From assembly GCF_030373445.1 (NCBI RefSeq), contig NZ_JAUCYU010000004.1, forward strand, positions 248,001-312,000: a stretch of DNA of 64,000 nucleotides. The letters are read 5' to 3'. The position numbers and the translations under genes are program-made. The notes under the pieces are model-generated. The model worked only from the letters and a program-made list of their open reading frames with translations. It made no database searches and was not told the origin of the DNA. The stretch's first letter is position 1. Each line of letters begins with the position of its first letter. Source of the DNA: Roseovarius sp. GTDB lineage: Bacteria; Pseudomonadota; Alphaproteobacteria; Rhodobacterales; Rhodobacteraceae. Positions 16,549 to 25,302 of the stretch are shown here, piece after piece.

Positions 16549-17562
16549 ATGAGCGACACGCAAGACGCCCCCGCACCCACGCAAACCGACCCCGCGCAGA
16601 TGCACCTGCCGCAGGCGGTCGAGCCGCGCAACGCGGGCCTCCCGCTCGACCTCGGCTGGCTCCGCTCGGTCCAGGCCAACACCTCCGCCATCGAACGCCG
16701 CGCGAAAACCCTGCCGGGCCGCCGCAGCGTCAAGAAGGACCACCAGGCGGCGTGGCTCTGCCGGGCAATCTCCTGCATCGACCTCACGACGCTCTCGGGC
16801 GACGACACCGAGGGACGCGTCCGCCGCCTCTGCGCCAAGGCCCGCCAGCCGGTGCGCCACGACCTGCTCGAAGCCCTCGGCATGGAAGGCCTCACCGTCG
16901 GCGCCGTCTGCGTCTACCACGAGATGGTCGCCCCCGCCGTCGCCGCCCTGCAGGGCACCAACATCCCCGTCGCCGCGGTCTCCACCGGCTTCCCTGCGGG
17001 CCTGTCGCCCTTCCCCCTGCGCGTCGCGGAAATCGAGGCCAGCACCGCCGCCGGCGCCCGCGAGATCGACATCGTCATCTCCCGCCGCCACGTCCTGACC
17101 GGCAACTGGCAGGCGCTCTACGACGAAATGCGCGCCTTTCGCGAGGCCTGCGGCGAGGCGCATGTGAAGGCCATCCTCGCCACCGGCGAGCTGGGCTCGC
17201 TCCGCAACGTGGCCCGCGCCTCGCTGGTCTGCATGATGGCGGGGGCGGATTTCATCAAGACCTCGACCGGCAAGGAAAGCGTCAACGCCACCCTGCCGGT
17301 GACGCTGGTCATGCTGCGCGCCATCCGCGAGTACCACGCCGCGACCGGCTGGCGCGTCGGCTACAAACCGGCGGGCGGGATTTCCAAGGCGAAGGACGCG
17401 CTCGTCTACCTCTCGATGATCAAGGAGGAGCTGGGCGACCGCTGGCTCCGCCCCGACCTCTTCCGCTTCGGGGCGTCGTCGCTGCTCGGGGATATCGAGC
17501 GGCAGCTGGAGCATCACGTAACGGGCGATTACTCCGCCGGGTGGCGCCATGCCGTTGCGTGA
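16549..17562 (+). CDS. deoC: Deoxyribose-phosphate aldolase
   Basis: Cleaves 2-deoxyribose-5-phosphate to glyceraldehyde-3-phosphate and acetaldehyde in deoxynucleoside catabolism. The Schiff-base lysine is Lys237 in GADFIKTSTGKES and the proton-relay lysine Lys273 in VGYKPAGGI. At 337 residues it is the longer class, with about 80 extra N-terminal residues compared with E. coli DeoC. The ATG at 16549 gives MSDTQDAPAP; the open frame extends upstream into the metal-transport promoter, which is unlikely to be coding. The next gene, ALDH16, would oxidise the acetaldehyde product. Confidence 0.95.
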   Translation: MSDTQDAPAPTQTDPAQMHLPQAVEPRNAGLPLDLGWLRSVQANTSAIERRAKTLPGRRSVKKDHQAAWLCRAISCIDLTTLSGDDTEGRVRRLCAKARQPVRHDLLEALGMEGLTVGAVCVYHEMVAPAVAALQGTNIPVAAVSTGFPAGLSPFPLRVAEIEASTAAGAREIDIVISRRHVLTGNWQALYDEMRAFREACGEAHVKAILATGELGSLRNVARASLVCMMAGADFIKTSTGKESVNATLPVTLVMLRAIREYHAATGWRVGYKPAGGISKAKDALVYLSMIKEELGDRWLRPDLFRFGASSLLGDIERQLEHHVTGDYSAGWRHAVA

Positions 17563-17613
17563 TCGCGCGGGGCCGGCGTTGCGCCATTTGAGTATTTGGA
17601 CCAAGAAGAAGCC

Positions 17614-19959
17614 ATGAGTGTGCGCGACATATACGATACGATGGCGTATGGTTCGGCCCCCGAAAGCGCCGCCGACGCCTATGCCTGGCTGGTCGACCAG
17701 GGCGACCGGTTCGGCCATTTCATCGACGGCACCTTCACCGAGCCGGGCGAGGGGTTCGACTCGAAGAACCCGGCCACCGGCGAGGTGCTGGCAACATTGA
17801 CACAGGCCACCGCGGCGGATGTCGACGCGGCCGTGGCGGCGGCCCGCAAGGCGCAGGGCAAGTGGGAACGCCTCGGCGGGCCCGGCCGGGCGCGGTACCT
17901 CTACGCGCTGGCGCGCCTCCTCCAGAAACACGCCCGCCTCTTCGCCGTGCTCGAAACCCTCGACAATGGCAAACCCATCCGCGAGGCGCGCGATATCGAC
18001 GTGCCGCTGGCCCAGCGGCATATCTACTTCCACGCCGGCCTTGCCCAGCTTCTGGAAAGCGAGAGGCCGGGTCAGCAGGCACTCGGCGTCTGCGGTCAGG
18101 TGATCCCGTGGAACTTCCCGCTGCTGATGCTGTCGTGGAAGATCGCCCCGGCGCTGGCGGCGGGCAATACCGTGGTCCTGAAACCCGCCGAATGGACCTC
18201 GCTCACGGCGTTGCTCTTCGCAGATATCTGCCGGCAGGCCGGGCTGCCGAAGGGCGTGGTGAACATCGTCACCGGCGATGGCTCGGTCGGCGAAATGATC
18301 GTCGCCCATGACGGCATCGACAAGGTCGCGTTCACCGGCTCCACCGCCGTCGGCCGCCGCATCCGCGAGGTCACGGCAGGGCAGGGCAAGGCGCTCACCC
18401 TCGAACTGGGCGGCAAGTCGCCCTACGTGGTCTTCGACGATGCCGACCTGGATTCCGCCGTCGAAGGCCTTGTCGATGCCATCTGGTTCAACCAGGGTCA
18501 GGTCTGCTGCGCCGGCTCCCGCCTGCTGGTGCAGGAAGGCGTGGCCGACCGCTTCCACGACAAGCTGCGCCATCGCATGGCCAACCTGCGCATGGGCAAC
18601 CCGCTCGACAAGTGCATCGATATCGGCGCCATGGTCGACCCCGTCCAGCGCGACCGCGTGGCGAAGATGGTCGACGCCTGCACCAGCGGCCAGACCTACC
18701 GCGCCGATATCGACACCCCGCAAACCGGCGCCTTCTACCCGCCCACGCTCATCACCGGCCTGTCCCCCGCCGACCCGCTCATGCAGGAGGAGATCTTCGG
18801 CCCCGTCCTCGTCGGCACCACCTTCCGCACGCCGGCCGAGGCGGTGCAGCTTGCCAACAACACCCGCTACGGGCTGGCGGCCTCGGTCTGGTCCGAGAAC
18901 CTCAACCTCGCGCTCGACGTGGCGCCGAAGCTGGCGGCGGGCGTGGTCTGGGTCAACGGCACCAACATGTTCGACGCCGCCGCCCCGTTCGGCGGGGTGC
19001 GCGAAAGCGGCTTCGGCCGCGAAGGCGGGTGGGAGGGGCTGTCGGCCTATCTCAAGCCGTCGGGCACTTCGAAGAAACTCAAACCCATCGAACCCTTCCC
19101 CGGCAACGGCGATCCCGACGACGGCATCGACCGCACCCCCAAGCTCTATATCGGCGGCAAGCAGGCCCGGCCCGACGGCGGTTACTCCCGAACCATACAC
19201 TCCCGTACGGGCAAGCTGCTGGGCCAGGTGCCCATCGCCAACCGCAAGGACATCCGCAACGCGGTCGAGGCGGCCCGCGGCGCCTCTGCGTGGGCCTCGA
19301 CCCCCGGCCATGCCCGGGCGCAGATCCTCTACTACATGGCCGAGAACCTCTCGGCCCGCGCCACCGATTTCGCCGCACAGATCGACGCCCAGACCGGCAC
19401 CCGCACCGGCAAGCGCGAGGTCGAGGCCGCCACCAGCCGCCTCTTCACCTATGCCGCCTGGGCCGACAAGTTCGACGGTCAGGCGCATGGCGTCCCCCTC
19501 CGCGGCATGGCGCTGGCGATGCGCGAACCGGTGGGCGTGATCGGCGCCATCTGCCCCGACGAGGCGCCGCTCCTCGGCCTCGTCTCCGTCCTTGGCCCGG
19601 TCATGGCGATGGGCAACCGCGCGGTGCTGCTGACCTCCGAACCCTTCCCGCTCCCGGCGCTGGAATTCGTGCAGATCCTCGAAACCTCCGACGTGCCGGG
19701 CGGCGTGGCGAACATCCTCACCGGCTCGCACACCGAACTCGCCCCCCACCTCGCCGGCCACGCCGATATCGACGCCGCGTGGTCCTTCTCCTCCTCCGAC
19801 GTCTCGGGGGAAATCGAACGCGCCAGCGCCGGCAACCTCAAACGCACATGGGTCAATAACGGCCACGCCCGCGACTGGTTCGCGCCCGAGGCCGAAGGCC
19901 GCGCCTTCCTCGACCAGGCGACAGAGGTCAAAACCGTCTGGGTGCCCTACGGCGAATAG
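17614..19959 (+). CDS. ALDH16-type aldehyde dehydrogenase (one active and one degenerate domain)
   Basis: A 781-residue protein with a complete N-terminal aldehyde dehydrogenase domain (about 35-490) and a second, shorter ALDH-like domain (about 510-781). The first domain carries the NAD-site motif PWNFPL, general-base Glu264 in LELGGKSP and nucleophile Cys298 in GQVCCAGSR. The second has the matching MREPVGVIGAICP and NRAVLLTSEP segments but stops before any catalytic cysteine region. This layout is that of the ALDH16 family, of which bacterial members keep the cysteine. With deoC just upstream, oxidation of acetaldehyde to acetate is the natural role. Confidence 0.88.
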   Translation: MSVRDIYDTMAYGSAPESAADAYAWLVDQGDRFGHFIDGTFTEPGEGFDSKNPATGEVLATLTQATAADVDAAVAAARKAQGKWERLGGPGRARYLYALARLLQKHARLFAVLETLDNGKPIREARDIDVPLAQRHIYFHAGLAQLLESERPGQQALGVCGQVIPWNFPLLMLSWKIAPALAAGNTVVLKPAEWTSLTALLFADICRQAGLPKGVVNIVTGDGSVGEMIVAHDGIDKVAFTGSTAVGRRIREVTAGQGKALTLELGGKSPYVVFDDADLDSAVEGLVDAIWFNQGQVCCAGSRLLVQEGVADRFHDKLRHRMANLRMGNPLDKCIDIGAMVDPVQRDRVAKMVDACTSGQTYRADIDTPQTGAFYPPTLITGLSPADPLMQEEIFGPVLVGTTFRTPAEAVQLANNTRYGLAASVWSENLNLALDVAPKLAAGVVWVNGTNMFDAAAPFGGVRESGFGREGGWEGLSAYLKPSGTSKKLKPIEPFPGNGDPDDGIDRTPKLYIGGKQARPDGGYSRTIHSRTGKLLGQVPIANRKDIRNAVEAARGASAWASTPGHARAQILYYMAENLSARATDFAAQIDAQTGTRTGKREVEAATSRLFTYAAWADKFDGQAHGVPLRGMALAMREPVGVIGAICPDEAPLLGLVSVLGPVMAMGNRAVLLTSEPFPLPALEFVQILETSDVPGGVANILTGSHTELAPHLAGHADIDAAWSFSSSDVSGEIERASAGNLKRTWVNNGHARDWFAPEAEGRAFLDQATEVKTVWVPYGE

Positions 19960-20435
19960 GCGCCCCGCCGGTCGGCCTTCTCCGTCAGCCCGGTGATATA
20001 GGCGCTGAACTCGTCATCCTCGCCCTCAAGAAGCCGGGGCAGCGCCGCGCGGAAATCGGGCCGGCGCAGCCATTCGATCATGTCATCCTCCCACGACAGC
20101 CAGCGCCGCCTGGCATCGCCGGTCAGATGCTCCGAATGCAGGATGATATAGGCCTTCTCGAACAGCGACACGAGCATCTCGAACACGATCTGCCGGCGCT
20201 CCTGCTGCTCTTCGGTCAGCGTGGACTTCGGCACACCGCGGCTCATCAGCAAAAGGTCGGCATTGTCCATCACCAGCCGCAGGAAGCCGTCATATTCCTG
20301 CGTCAGGTTGCGGTGCAGCTCGTGCTCCTCGTTGATCCGCCGCAGCCGCTCCTCGCGGACGATCACGAAGATCGCGATCGGAAAGCCGAGCACGGTGACG
20401 ACATAGCTGAGCCCTTCGAGCCACTGCATCAGCAT
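19947..20435 (-). CDS. Membrane-anchored protein of unknown function
   Basis: A 162-residue protein with one N-terminal membrane helix (about residues 8-25, LSYVVTVLGFPIAIFVIV) followed by a basic turn (REERLRR) and a long helical cytoplasmic domain rich in Glu, Arg and Trp. I chose the ATG at 20435 because an AAAGGA sequence sits about eight bases upstream; an ATG at 20444 is an alternative, and the frame runs on further without coding character. Its 3' end overlaps the end of the ALDH16 gene by 13 bases on the opposite strand. Similar proteins are annotated only as hypothetical; no catalytic motif is visible. Confidence 0.65.
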   Translation of the reverse strand: MLMQWLEGLSYVVTVLGFPIAIFVIVREERLRRINEEHELHRNLTQEYDGFLRLVMDNADLLLMSRGVPKSTLTEEQQERRQIVFEMLVSLFEKAYIILHSEHLTGDARRRWLSWEDDMIEWLRRPDFRAALPRLLEGEDDEFSAYITGLTEKADRRGAYSP

Positions 20436-20654
20436 GGCGGCCATCCTTTCCCGGGGGGGTACTCCGCGACAGGATAGGGCAGGCGGCCACGGCGGGGCAA
20501 TGGCGGCGATGTCCCGCGCCATCGGCCAGAAGCCGCCCGCCGCCCGGCGCCGTGTCGGCAGCCGCCTGCCGAGATCGCGCCGCCAGCCCGGCACACCTTC
20601 CGATCCGCCCCCCATCGCGTGTCAGCTGCGCGGCGAAAGCCGGAAGGATCGACC

Positions 20655-21140
20655 ATGCCCACATTTCCCCGCTCCGCCACCCTCGCGGCGTTTGCAACCC
20701 TGGCCCTCGCGGTATCCGACGCCTCTGCCCAGAGCCTGAACGAGACCCGCGCCTACCGCGAAGGCTTCAATGACGGAAGGCGCGATGCCCTGGTTCGTGG
20801 CAACTACGTCCCGCGTGATCTCTACCGCCTGCTCGGGCCCGAGGCCTATTACCGCGACTACGGCCGCCGGCTCGAGCGCGGCCTCTGGTACGCGGCGGCG
20901 AATGACGGCTCCCGCGTGCTGATCGACGCCTCCTCCGGCGTGCTCGTCCGGGTGCTGTCCGGGAACAACCGCGCGGCCCGGCCCCGGCACGGCCGGGCCG
21001 GCCACCACGTGCCGCCCGGCGCCATGCCGCCGCCGGGTCTCTGCCGCCTCTGGTATCCAAACCGCCCCGTCGGGCACCAGCCGCCGCCGGGCCGGTGCAA
21101 CGTCTTCGTGCCCCGCGGCGCCCTGCTGATCCGGGGCTAG
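20655..21140 (+). CDS. Secreted protein with C-terminal PPPGxC motifs
   Basis: A 161-residue protein with a signal peptide (MPTFPRSATLAAFATLALAV..ASA, about 1-25), a ribosome site GGAAGGA eight bases upstream, and a mature part with tyrosine/arginine-rich segments (YREGFNDGRRDA, YYRDYGRRLERGLWY). The C-terminus holds two copies of a motif: PPPGLCRLWYPNRP and PPPGRCNVFVP, whose two cysteines could form a disulfide. This tail is shared with several envelope proteins annotated as hypothetical. Function unknown; it probably acts in the periplasm or outer envelope. Confidence 0.7.
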   Translation: MPTFPRSATLAAFATLALAVSDASAQSLNETRAYREGFNDGRRDALVRGNYVPRDLYRLLGPEAYYRDYGRRLERGLWYAAANDGSRVLIDASSGVLVRVLSGNNRAARPRHGRAGHHVPPGAMPPPGLCRLWYPNRPVGHQPPPGRCNVFVPRGALLIRG

Positions 21141-22129
21141 GCCACCGCCCGCGCCCCGGCGAAGGACACCAGCCGCCGGCTCTGCTCGTCCCACAGGTGC
21201 AGCCGCGCGCAGCGGATGCTGTCCATCAGCGTCAGCCGCTTCATCCGCGACAGGATATCGTGATCGCGCAGGACCTCGCCCAGCCGGTAGAAGGGAATGC
21301 GGCTCGCCATGTGGTGCACGTGATGCACGCCGATATTCGCCGTGACCCAGCGCAGCACGCCCGGCAGGTCATAATAGGAACTGCCATGCAACGCCGCCTC
21401 CTGGATGTTCCAGTCCTCCTCGCGGTCCCAGTGCGTCTCCTCGAACTGGTGCTGTACGTAGAACAGCCACATCCCCGCCATCGCCGCCAGAAGCGTCGTG
21501 GGCAGGTAGATCAGCAGCAGCACATCGGCCCCGCCCAGCCACGCCAGGAGCGCCACCACCGCGGCGATGGCAAGGTTGGTGCCCATCGCGCTGAACCAGT
21601 AGCGCCAGCCCGAGCGCATCAGCCCGGCCGGCACCCGGTGTTGCAGGAAGAAGGTGTAGAACGGCACGATCCCGAACAGGAAGACCGGGTTCCGCACGAG
21701 GCGATAGCCGGCCCGGCCGAGGCGGGTTTTCTCGCGGTATTCGCGCACCGTCAGCGTCGGCAGGTCGCCCACCCCGCGCCGGTCGAGATTGCCCGAGGAG
21801 GCGTGGTGGATGGCATGGGTGCGCCGCCACACGTCATAGGGGGTCAGGGTCAGCACGCCGATGCCGCGCCCGACCCAGTCGCCCAGCTTGCGATCCTTGA
21901 AGAACGCGCCGTGGCCGCAATCGTGCTGGATCATGAACAGCCGCACGAGGAAGGCGGCGTTCACCACCGCCAGCGGCAGCGACAGCCACGGGCTGATCGT
22001 GTGCGCCCACCATGCCAGCGCCCAGATCCCGAGGAACGGCAGCAGCGTGACGGCCAGTTCGAGAAGGCTGCGCAGGGGGAAGGGCTCGCGATACTGCGCG
22101 AGCGTGCGGGTCCAGTCTGAAGGTCTCAA
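21137..22129 (-). CDS. Membrane fatty acid desaturase
   Basis: A 330-residue integral-membrane di-iron desaturase with all three histidine boxes: HDCGH (69-73), HAIHH (105-109) and HHVHH (about 269-273). Hydrophobic pairs of helices lie before the first box and between the second and third. The family inserts double bonds into acyl chains of lipids (DesA/omega-6 type) but also includes carotenoid ketolase/hydroxylase relatives; the box spacing here fits acyl desaturases. It overlaps the preceding secreted-protein gene by four bases, convergently. The downstream-facing neighbour is a cold-shock gene, in keeping with a membrane-fluidity role, though that link is inference. Confidence 0.88.
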   Translation of the reverse strand: MRPSDWTRTLAQYREPFPLRSLLELAVTLLPFLGIWALAWWAHTISPWLSLPLAVVNAAFLVRLFMIQHDCGHGAFFKDRKLGDWVGRGIGVLTLTPYDVWRRTHAIHHASSGNLDRRGVGDLPTLTVREYREKTRLGRAGYRLVRNPVFLFGIVPFYTFFLQHRVPAGLMRSGWRYWFSAMGTNLAIAAVVALLAWLGGADVLLLIYLPTTLLAAMAGMWLFYVQHQFEETHWDREEDWNIQEAALHGSSYYDLPGVLRWVTANIGVHHVHHMASRIPFYRLGEVLRDHDILSRMKRLTLMDSIRCARLHLWDEQSRRLVSFAGARAVA

Positions 22130-22202
22130 TCCGATACCTTTCCGTGGGAGAATGCCGTGAATTTTCGGCCCGGTGAAGGCTGGGGCGGCACTGCGCCGCC
22201 GG

Positions 22203-22457
22203 TCAGGACGTGCCTGACGTGGCCCGGGCTTTCTTGCGCGCAGTCTTGGTCATCGGGGGCGTCTCGTCAACCGCTGTCTCGTCGGCTGAATCATTGGCGC
22301 GCGCCAGCCGCGCCTCGCGCAGCCGCTCGGTCTTGAGATCGCGCTTGGCGTTTTCGTCGTCGATGATGTCCCACGCGGCGCGCGTGGTCTTTTCCAGAAG
22401 CGTTTCCGCCCGTGTCGGGGTTCCGGCGGCCTGTCCGGGCTTGGTCGGTTTCGGCAT
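22203..22457 (-). CDS. Small charged protein downstream of a cold-shock gene
   Basis: An 84-residue hydrophilic protein rich in Lys, Arg, Glu, Thr and Ala, starting MPKPTKPGQAAGTPTRAETL and ending in a lysine/arginine-rich TKTARKKARATSGTS. An AGGAGAAGGAG ribosome site precedes the ATG. The middle (ETLLEKTTRAAWDIIDDENAKR) is predicted helical. No cysteine, membrane segment or known motif is visible. It follows the cold-shock gene on the same strand but is separated from it by a good terminator, so it probably has its own promoter. It may bind nucleic acid; that is only a guess from composition. Confidence 0.7.
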   Translation of the reverse strand: MPKPTKPGQAAGTPTRAETLLEKTTRAAWDIIDDENAKRDLKTERLREARLARANDSADETAVDETPPMTKTARKKARATSGTS

Positions 22458-22506
22458 CGCGTCGTCTCCTTCTCCTGTTGTGCCCGGCATCTGCCGCCGG
22501 CTCAAA

Positions 22507-22542
22507 TGAAAAGACGGGGGAAGCCGCCTGGCCGCCCCCGTC
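22507..22542 (-). terminator. Intrinsic terminator of the cold-shock gene
   Basis: On the minus strand GACGGGGG pairs with CCCCCGTC around a 14-base loop that itself contains complementary GGCC/GGC segments, and is followed at once by TTTT. It begins about 22 bases after the cold-shock gene stop. Confidence 0.75.
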
Positions 22543-22564
22543 CCGGTCGTCACGTGTTCACGGC

Positions 22565-22771
22565 TTACGCCAGGGCGAGGTTGCCCGCCGATTCCCGCCC
22601 GTCGCGGCCGCTTTCGATATCGAAGGTCACGGCCTGCCCGTCGTCGAGCCGGTGAATGCCGGCCCGTTCCAGCGCGGAGGCATGAACGAAAACGTCCTTG
22701 CTGCCGCCCTCGGGGGCGATAAAGCCGAAGCCTTTGGATTGGTTGAACCATTTCACGGTGCCATTGGCCAT
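22565..22771 (-). CDS. Cold-shock-domain protein (CspA family)
   Basis: A 68-residue single cold-shock domain that binds single-stranded RNA or DNA. RNP1 is KGFGFI and RNP2 is VFVHAS, with the usual N-terminal NGTVKWFN. The ATG at 22771 follows an AGGAGAC ribosome site; an upstream start at 22804 would add 11 residues not found in the family. It is a monocistronic gene closed by its own terminator. Whether it is cold-induced cannot be read from the sequence; many alphaproteobacterial members are growth-phase regulated instead. Confidence 0.96.
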   Translation of the reverse strand: MANGTVKWFNQSKGFGFIAPEGGSKDVFVHASALERAGIHRLDDGQAVTFDIESGRDGRESAGNLALA

Positions 22772-22967
22772 CGTGTCGTCTCCTGTCTGTGGCGTCACCC
22801 GCAAGATGCGGTGACCTGGCTCAGTGTCGTCATAAGAACAGCTGAAGCCCTGGGGAAACAGATGGTCGAAGGAAGATGCTTCACCCCTTAGACATAGGGT
22901 GCCCGCGGCCGGTCCGCAATGCCACGTGCCCGATTAAACCGGATAGATGACGGGCCGCCGCCCACGC

Positions 22968-23951
22968 CTATTCCAGTGTCGCGCTGCTCACGTTCACGTC
23001 CTTGAAGTAGAGCTGGTAGTCGCCCGCCGCCCCCGAACCGAGGAAGTAATAGGTCCGCTCGAGTTGCCCCGTCGTCCCTTCCCCCTGCCAGTTCGTGGTA
23101 CTGGAATTGCTGCTCGACAGCGTCAGGCGCCCGCCATTGTCGCGCGCCTCGCCCACCAGCGCCAGCGGCAGGCCCTCCGGCCCCACCAGCCAGACATGCT
23201 TCGACGTGAACGAGGCGGCGTTGTTCCCGTTCAGGCGATCGGCTTTCAGGTCGCGCTTGGGCGTCAGGGTCATGTCGACCTTCACCAGCTTGCCGAAGGC
23301 CGGCGTGACCCGCCCGGCCACCGACTGCCCGCGAGAGCCGCGGTCGGTCGCCACCTCGTCCGCCAGCGACAGGCCGGTGATCTCCACGTCCCACAGGCTG
23401 CCGGCCTGCGGGAACTCGGTCACCTCGCCCGACAGGTCGAGGGGAAACTCGACCGTGGGTTCGTCCTTTTTGCCGATGATCAGCGTCCCTTCCATCGCGT
23501 CCGACGGCACGGTGAAGACCGCCTCGAGATAGGTGTCGTTGTCGACATCGGGCCATTTCCGGTCGCGGCTTTCGCTGATCGAGGCGGTGGAGGTGCGCAC
23601 CTCCGGGTACCAGTCCATCGATCCCCATGGCTGCAGGTACTCCTCCGGGTCGGTCTGGCCGGGCAGCTTCAGCTTGATGTCGTTGCCGCCATAATAGCTG
23701 ATCCGCTTGATCTCCTCGGTCCATTCGACGTCGAGCAGGATGTGCATGTAGACGAAATCGTGCTCCGGCCCGCTTTCCAGCACCTCGACGGCACAACAGA
23801 CAAGGCTGTCATCGGCGCTGTAGTTGCGCAGCGTGTCGAGCCGGGTGATCTCCGACGACTTGACCGACAGCGGCGGCGCCGCCGCCTCCTGTGACTGAAC
23901 GGGAAAGGCGAGGGAAAGGGCGGGCAGGGCCGCCAGGATGAAGAAACGCAT
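22968..23951 (-). CDS. Secreted protein of unknown function
   Basis: A 327-residue protein with a clear signal peptide (MRFFILAALPALSLAFPVQSQ, cleavage near residue 21-23). The mature part has alternating hydrophobic beta-type segments, a pair of adjacent cysteines (LVCCAVEV) and acidic loops, with TYYFLGSGAAGDYQLYFKDV near the end. It looks like one or more beta-sandwich domains in the periplasm or envelope. I do not recognise a family and see no catalytic motif. It is a single gene between the cold-shock region and the mcl1 promoter; the frame extends upstream of the chosen ATG but without a signal sequence. Confidence 0.7.
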   Translation of the reverse strand: MRFFILAALPALSLAFPVQSQEAAAPPLSVKSSEITRLDTLRNYSADDSLVCCAVEVLESGPEHDFVYMHILLDVEWTEEIKRISYYGGNDIKLKLPGQTDPEEYLQPWGSMDWYPEVRTSTASISESRDRKWPDVDNDTYLEAVFTVPSDAMEGTLIIGKKDEPTVEFPLDLSGEVTEFPQAGSLWDVEITGLSLADEVATDRGSRGQSVAGRVTPAFGKLVKVDMTLTPKRDLKADRLNGNNAASFTSKHVWLVGPEGLPLALVGEARDNGGRLTLSSSNSSTTNWQGEGTTGQLERTYYFLGSGAAGDYQLYFKDVNVSSATLE

Positions 23952-24144
23952 TGCGGGTATCTCCGAAAGGAACAGGTTGTCTGAAATGGTGCCGCCCGGA
24001 ACGGGCCATCGCACGCCCGACATGATGCGCCATCCCGGCCACCGGTCAAGCGTCATGTGGGCGGCGGGGCCGGTCGGCCTTCCCTGCATCTGGGGTGTTA
24101 ACGTGGCGCGCGGCACAATAACCCGGGGGCGCACGGTGAAAAAC

Positions 24145-24177
24145 ACCGACGTAATACCGACGTAATACCGACGTGAA
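24145..24177. repeat. Three-copy 11-bp tandem repeat (ACCGACGTAAT)
   Basis: Two exact copies of ACCGACGTAAT are followed by a third with the ending changed to GAA. The 11-base period is close to one helical turn, so each copy faces the same side of the DNA. It lies about 165 bases upstream of the mcl1 start. Confidence 0.8.
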
Positions 24178-24272
24178 ACCGATACGCCATTTCCCTTGTT
24201 TTCCTGGGCTTAACCCCGATTCGCGGCAGGATGGGCGAACACCGCCTTTTCTGCACCCGCAAAATGGTTGCG

Positions 24273-24286
24273 ATTGCCCCGGCAAT
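24273..24286. promoter_or_regulatory. Inverted repeat upstream of mcl1
   Basis: ATTGCC-CC-GGCAAT is a perfect 6-2-6 palindrome 57 bases before the mcl1 ATG, in the zone where a repressor or activator of the ethylmalonyl-CoA pathway could bind. The regulator is not identified. Confidence 0.45.
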
Positions 24287-24342
24287 TTTATACCGGTTGC
24301 GGCGAACCTGACGCAATTTCCGTTCTTCATAAGGTGCCCGAC

Positions 24343-25302
24343 ATGAGTTTCCGCCTGCAACCCGCCCCGGTCTCCCGCCCCAACCGCTGCCAGCTGTTCG
24401 GCCCCGGCTCCAACGTCAAACTCTTTGAAAAGATGGCCGCTTCCGCCGCCGACGTGATCAACATCGACCTCGAGGATTCCGTCGCCCCCACCGACAAGGA
24501 CGCGGCCCGCGCCAACACCATCAAGGCCATCAACGAGGTCGACTGGGGCAACAAGACGCTCTCGGTCCGCATCAACGGGCTGGACACCGGCTGGTGGTAT
24601 CGCGACGTGGTCGACCTGCTGGAACAGGGCGGCGACCGCCTCGACCAGATCATGATCCCCAAGGTCGGCTGCGCCGCCGACATCTACGCGGTCGACGCGC
24701 TTGTGACGGCCGTGGAAAAGGCGCAAGCCCGCGAAAAACCTATCAAGTTCGAGGTGATCATCGAATCCGCCGCCGGCATTTCCCATGTCGAGGAGATCGC
24801 CGCCGCCTCGCCCCGGCTGGTGGCGATGAGCATCGGCGCGGCCGATTTCGCGGCCTCGATGGGCATGTCCACCACCGGCATCGGCGGCACGCAGAAAGAC
24901 TATTACATGCTTCATGAAGGCCAGAGCTACTGGCCCGACCCGTGGCACTGGGCCACCGCCGCCATCGTCGCCGCATGCCGCACCCACGGCATCCTGCCGG
25001 TCGACGGCCCGTTCGGCGACTTCTCCGACGACGAAGGCTTCCGCGCCCAGGCCCGCCGCGTCGCCACGCTCGGCATGGTCGGCAAATGGGCCATCCACCC
25101 CAAGCAGATCGCGCTCGCCAACGAGATCTTCACCCCCTCTGACGAGGCGGTTCAGGAGGCCCGCGAGATCCTCCAGGCGATGGAAGACGCCAAGGCCCGC
25201 GGCGAAGGCGCCACCACCTACAAGGGCCGCCTGGTCGACATCGCCTCGATCAAGCAGGCCGAGGGCATCGTGCGCCAGGCCGAGATGATCGAGGCCATGT
25301 AA
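24343..25302 (+). CDS. mcl1: L-malyl-CoA / beta-methylmalyl-CoA lyase
   Basis: A 319-residue citrate-lyase-beta-like CoA ester lyase. It cleaves (2R,3S)-beta-methylmalyl-CoA to propionyl-CoA and glyoxylate, and malyl-CoA to acetyl-CoA and glyoxylate, in the ethylmalonyl-CoA pathway of acetate assimilation. From memory it closely matches the Rhodobacter sphaeroides Mcl1 sequence over its whole length: MSFRLQPAPVSRPNRCQLFG at the start, INIDLEDSVAP (metal-binding Asp), IMIPKVGCAADIYAVDALV, FEVIIESAAG (catalytic Glu) and GKWAIHPKQI near the end. No other pathway gene is adjacent. Confidence 0.95.
   Translation: MSFRLQPAPVSRPNRCQLFGPGSNVKLFEKMAASAADVINIDLEDSVAPTDKDAARANTIKAINEVDWGNKTLSVRINGLDTGWWYRDVVDLLEQGGDRLDQIMIPKVGCAADIYAVDALVTAVEKAQAREKPIKFEVIIESAAGISHVEEIAAASPRLVAMSIGAADFAASMGMSTTGIGGTQKDYYMLHEGQSYWPDPWHWATAAIVAACRTHGILPVDGPFGDFSDDEGFRAQARRVATLGMVGKWAIHPKQIALANEIFTPSDEAVQEAREILQAMEDAKARGEGATTYKGRLVDIASIKQAEGIVRQAEMIEAM

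Larger units (their letters stand above)
23952..24342. other. 391-base intergenic region upstream of mcl1
   Basis: No gene is visible. It holds a three-copy 11-bp tandem repeat (24145-24177) and an inverted repeat ATTGCC-CC-GGCAAT (24273-24286), both on the mcl1 side. It must carry the promoters of mcl1 and of the divergent secreted-protein gene. Confidence 0.6.

Noticed and set aside
16372-19866. 1164-codon minus-strand frame across deoC and ALDH16
   Set aside because: Antisense shadow of two clear enzymes; repetitive Gly/Ala/Arg/Asp composition and no recognisable motif.
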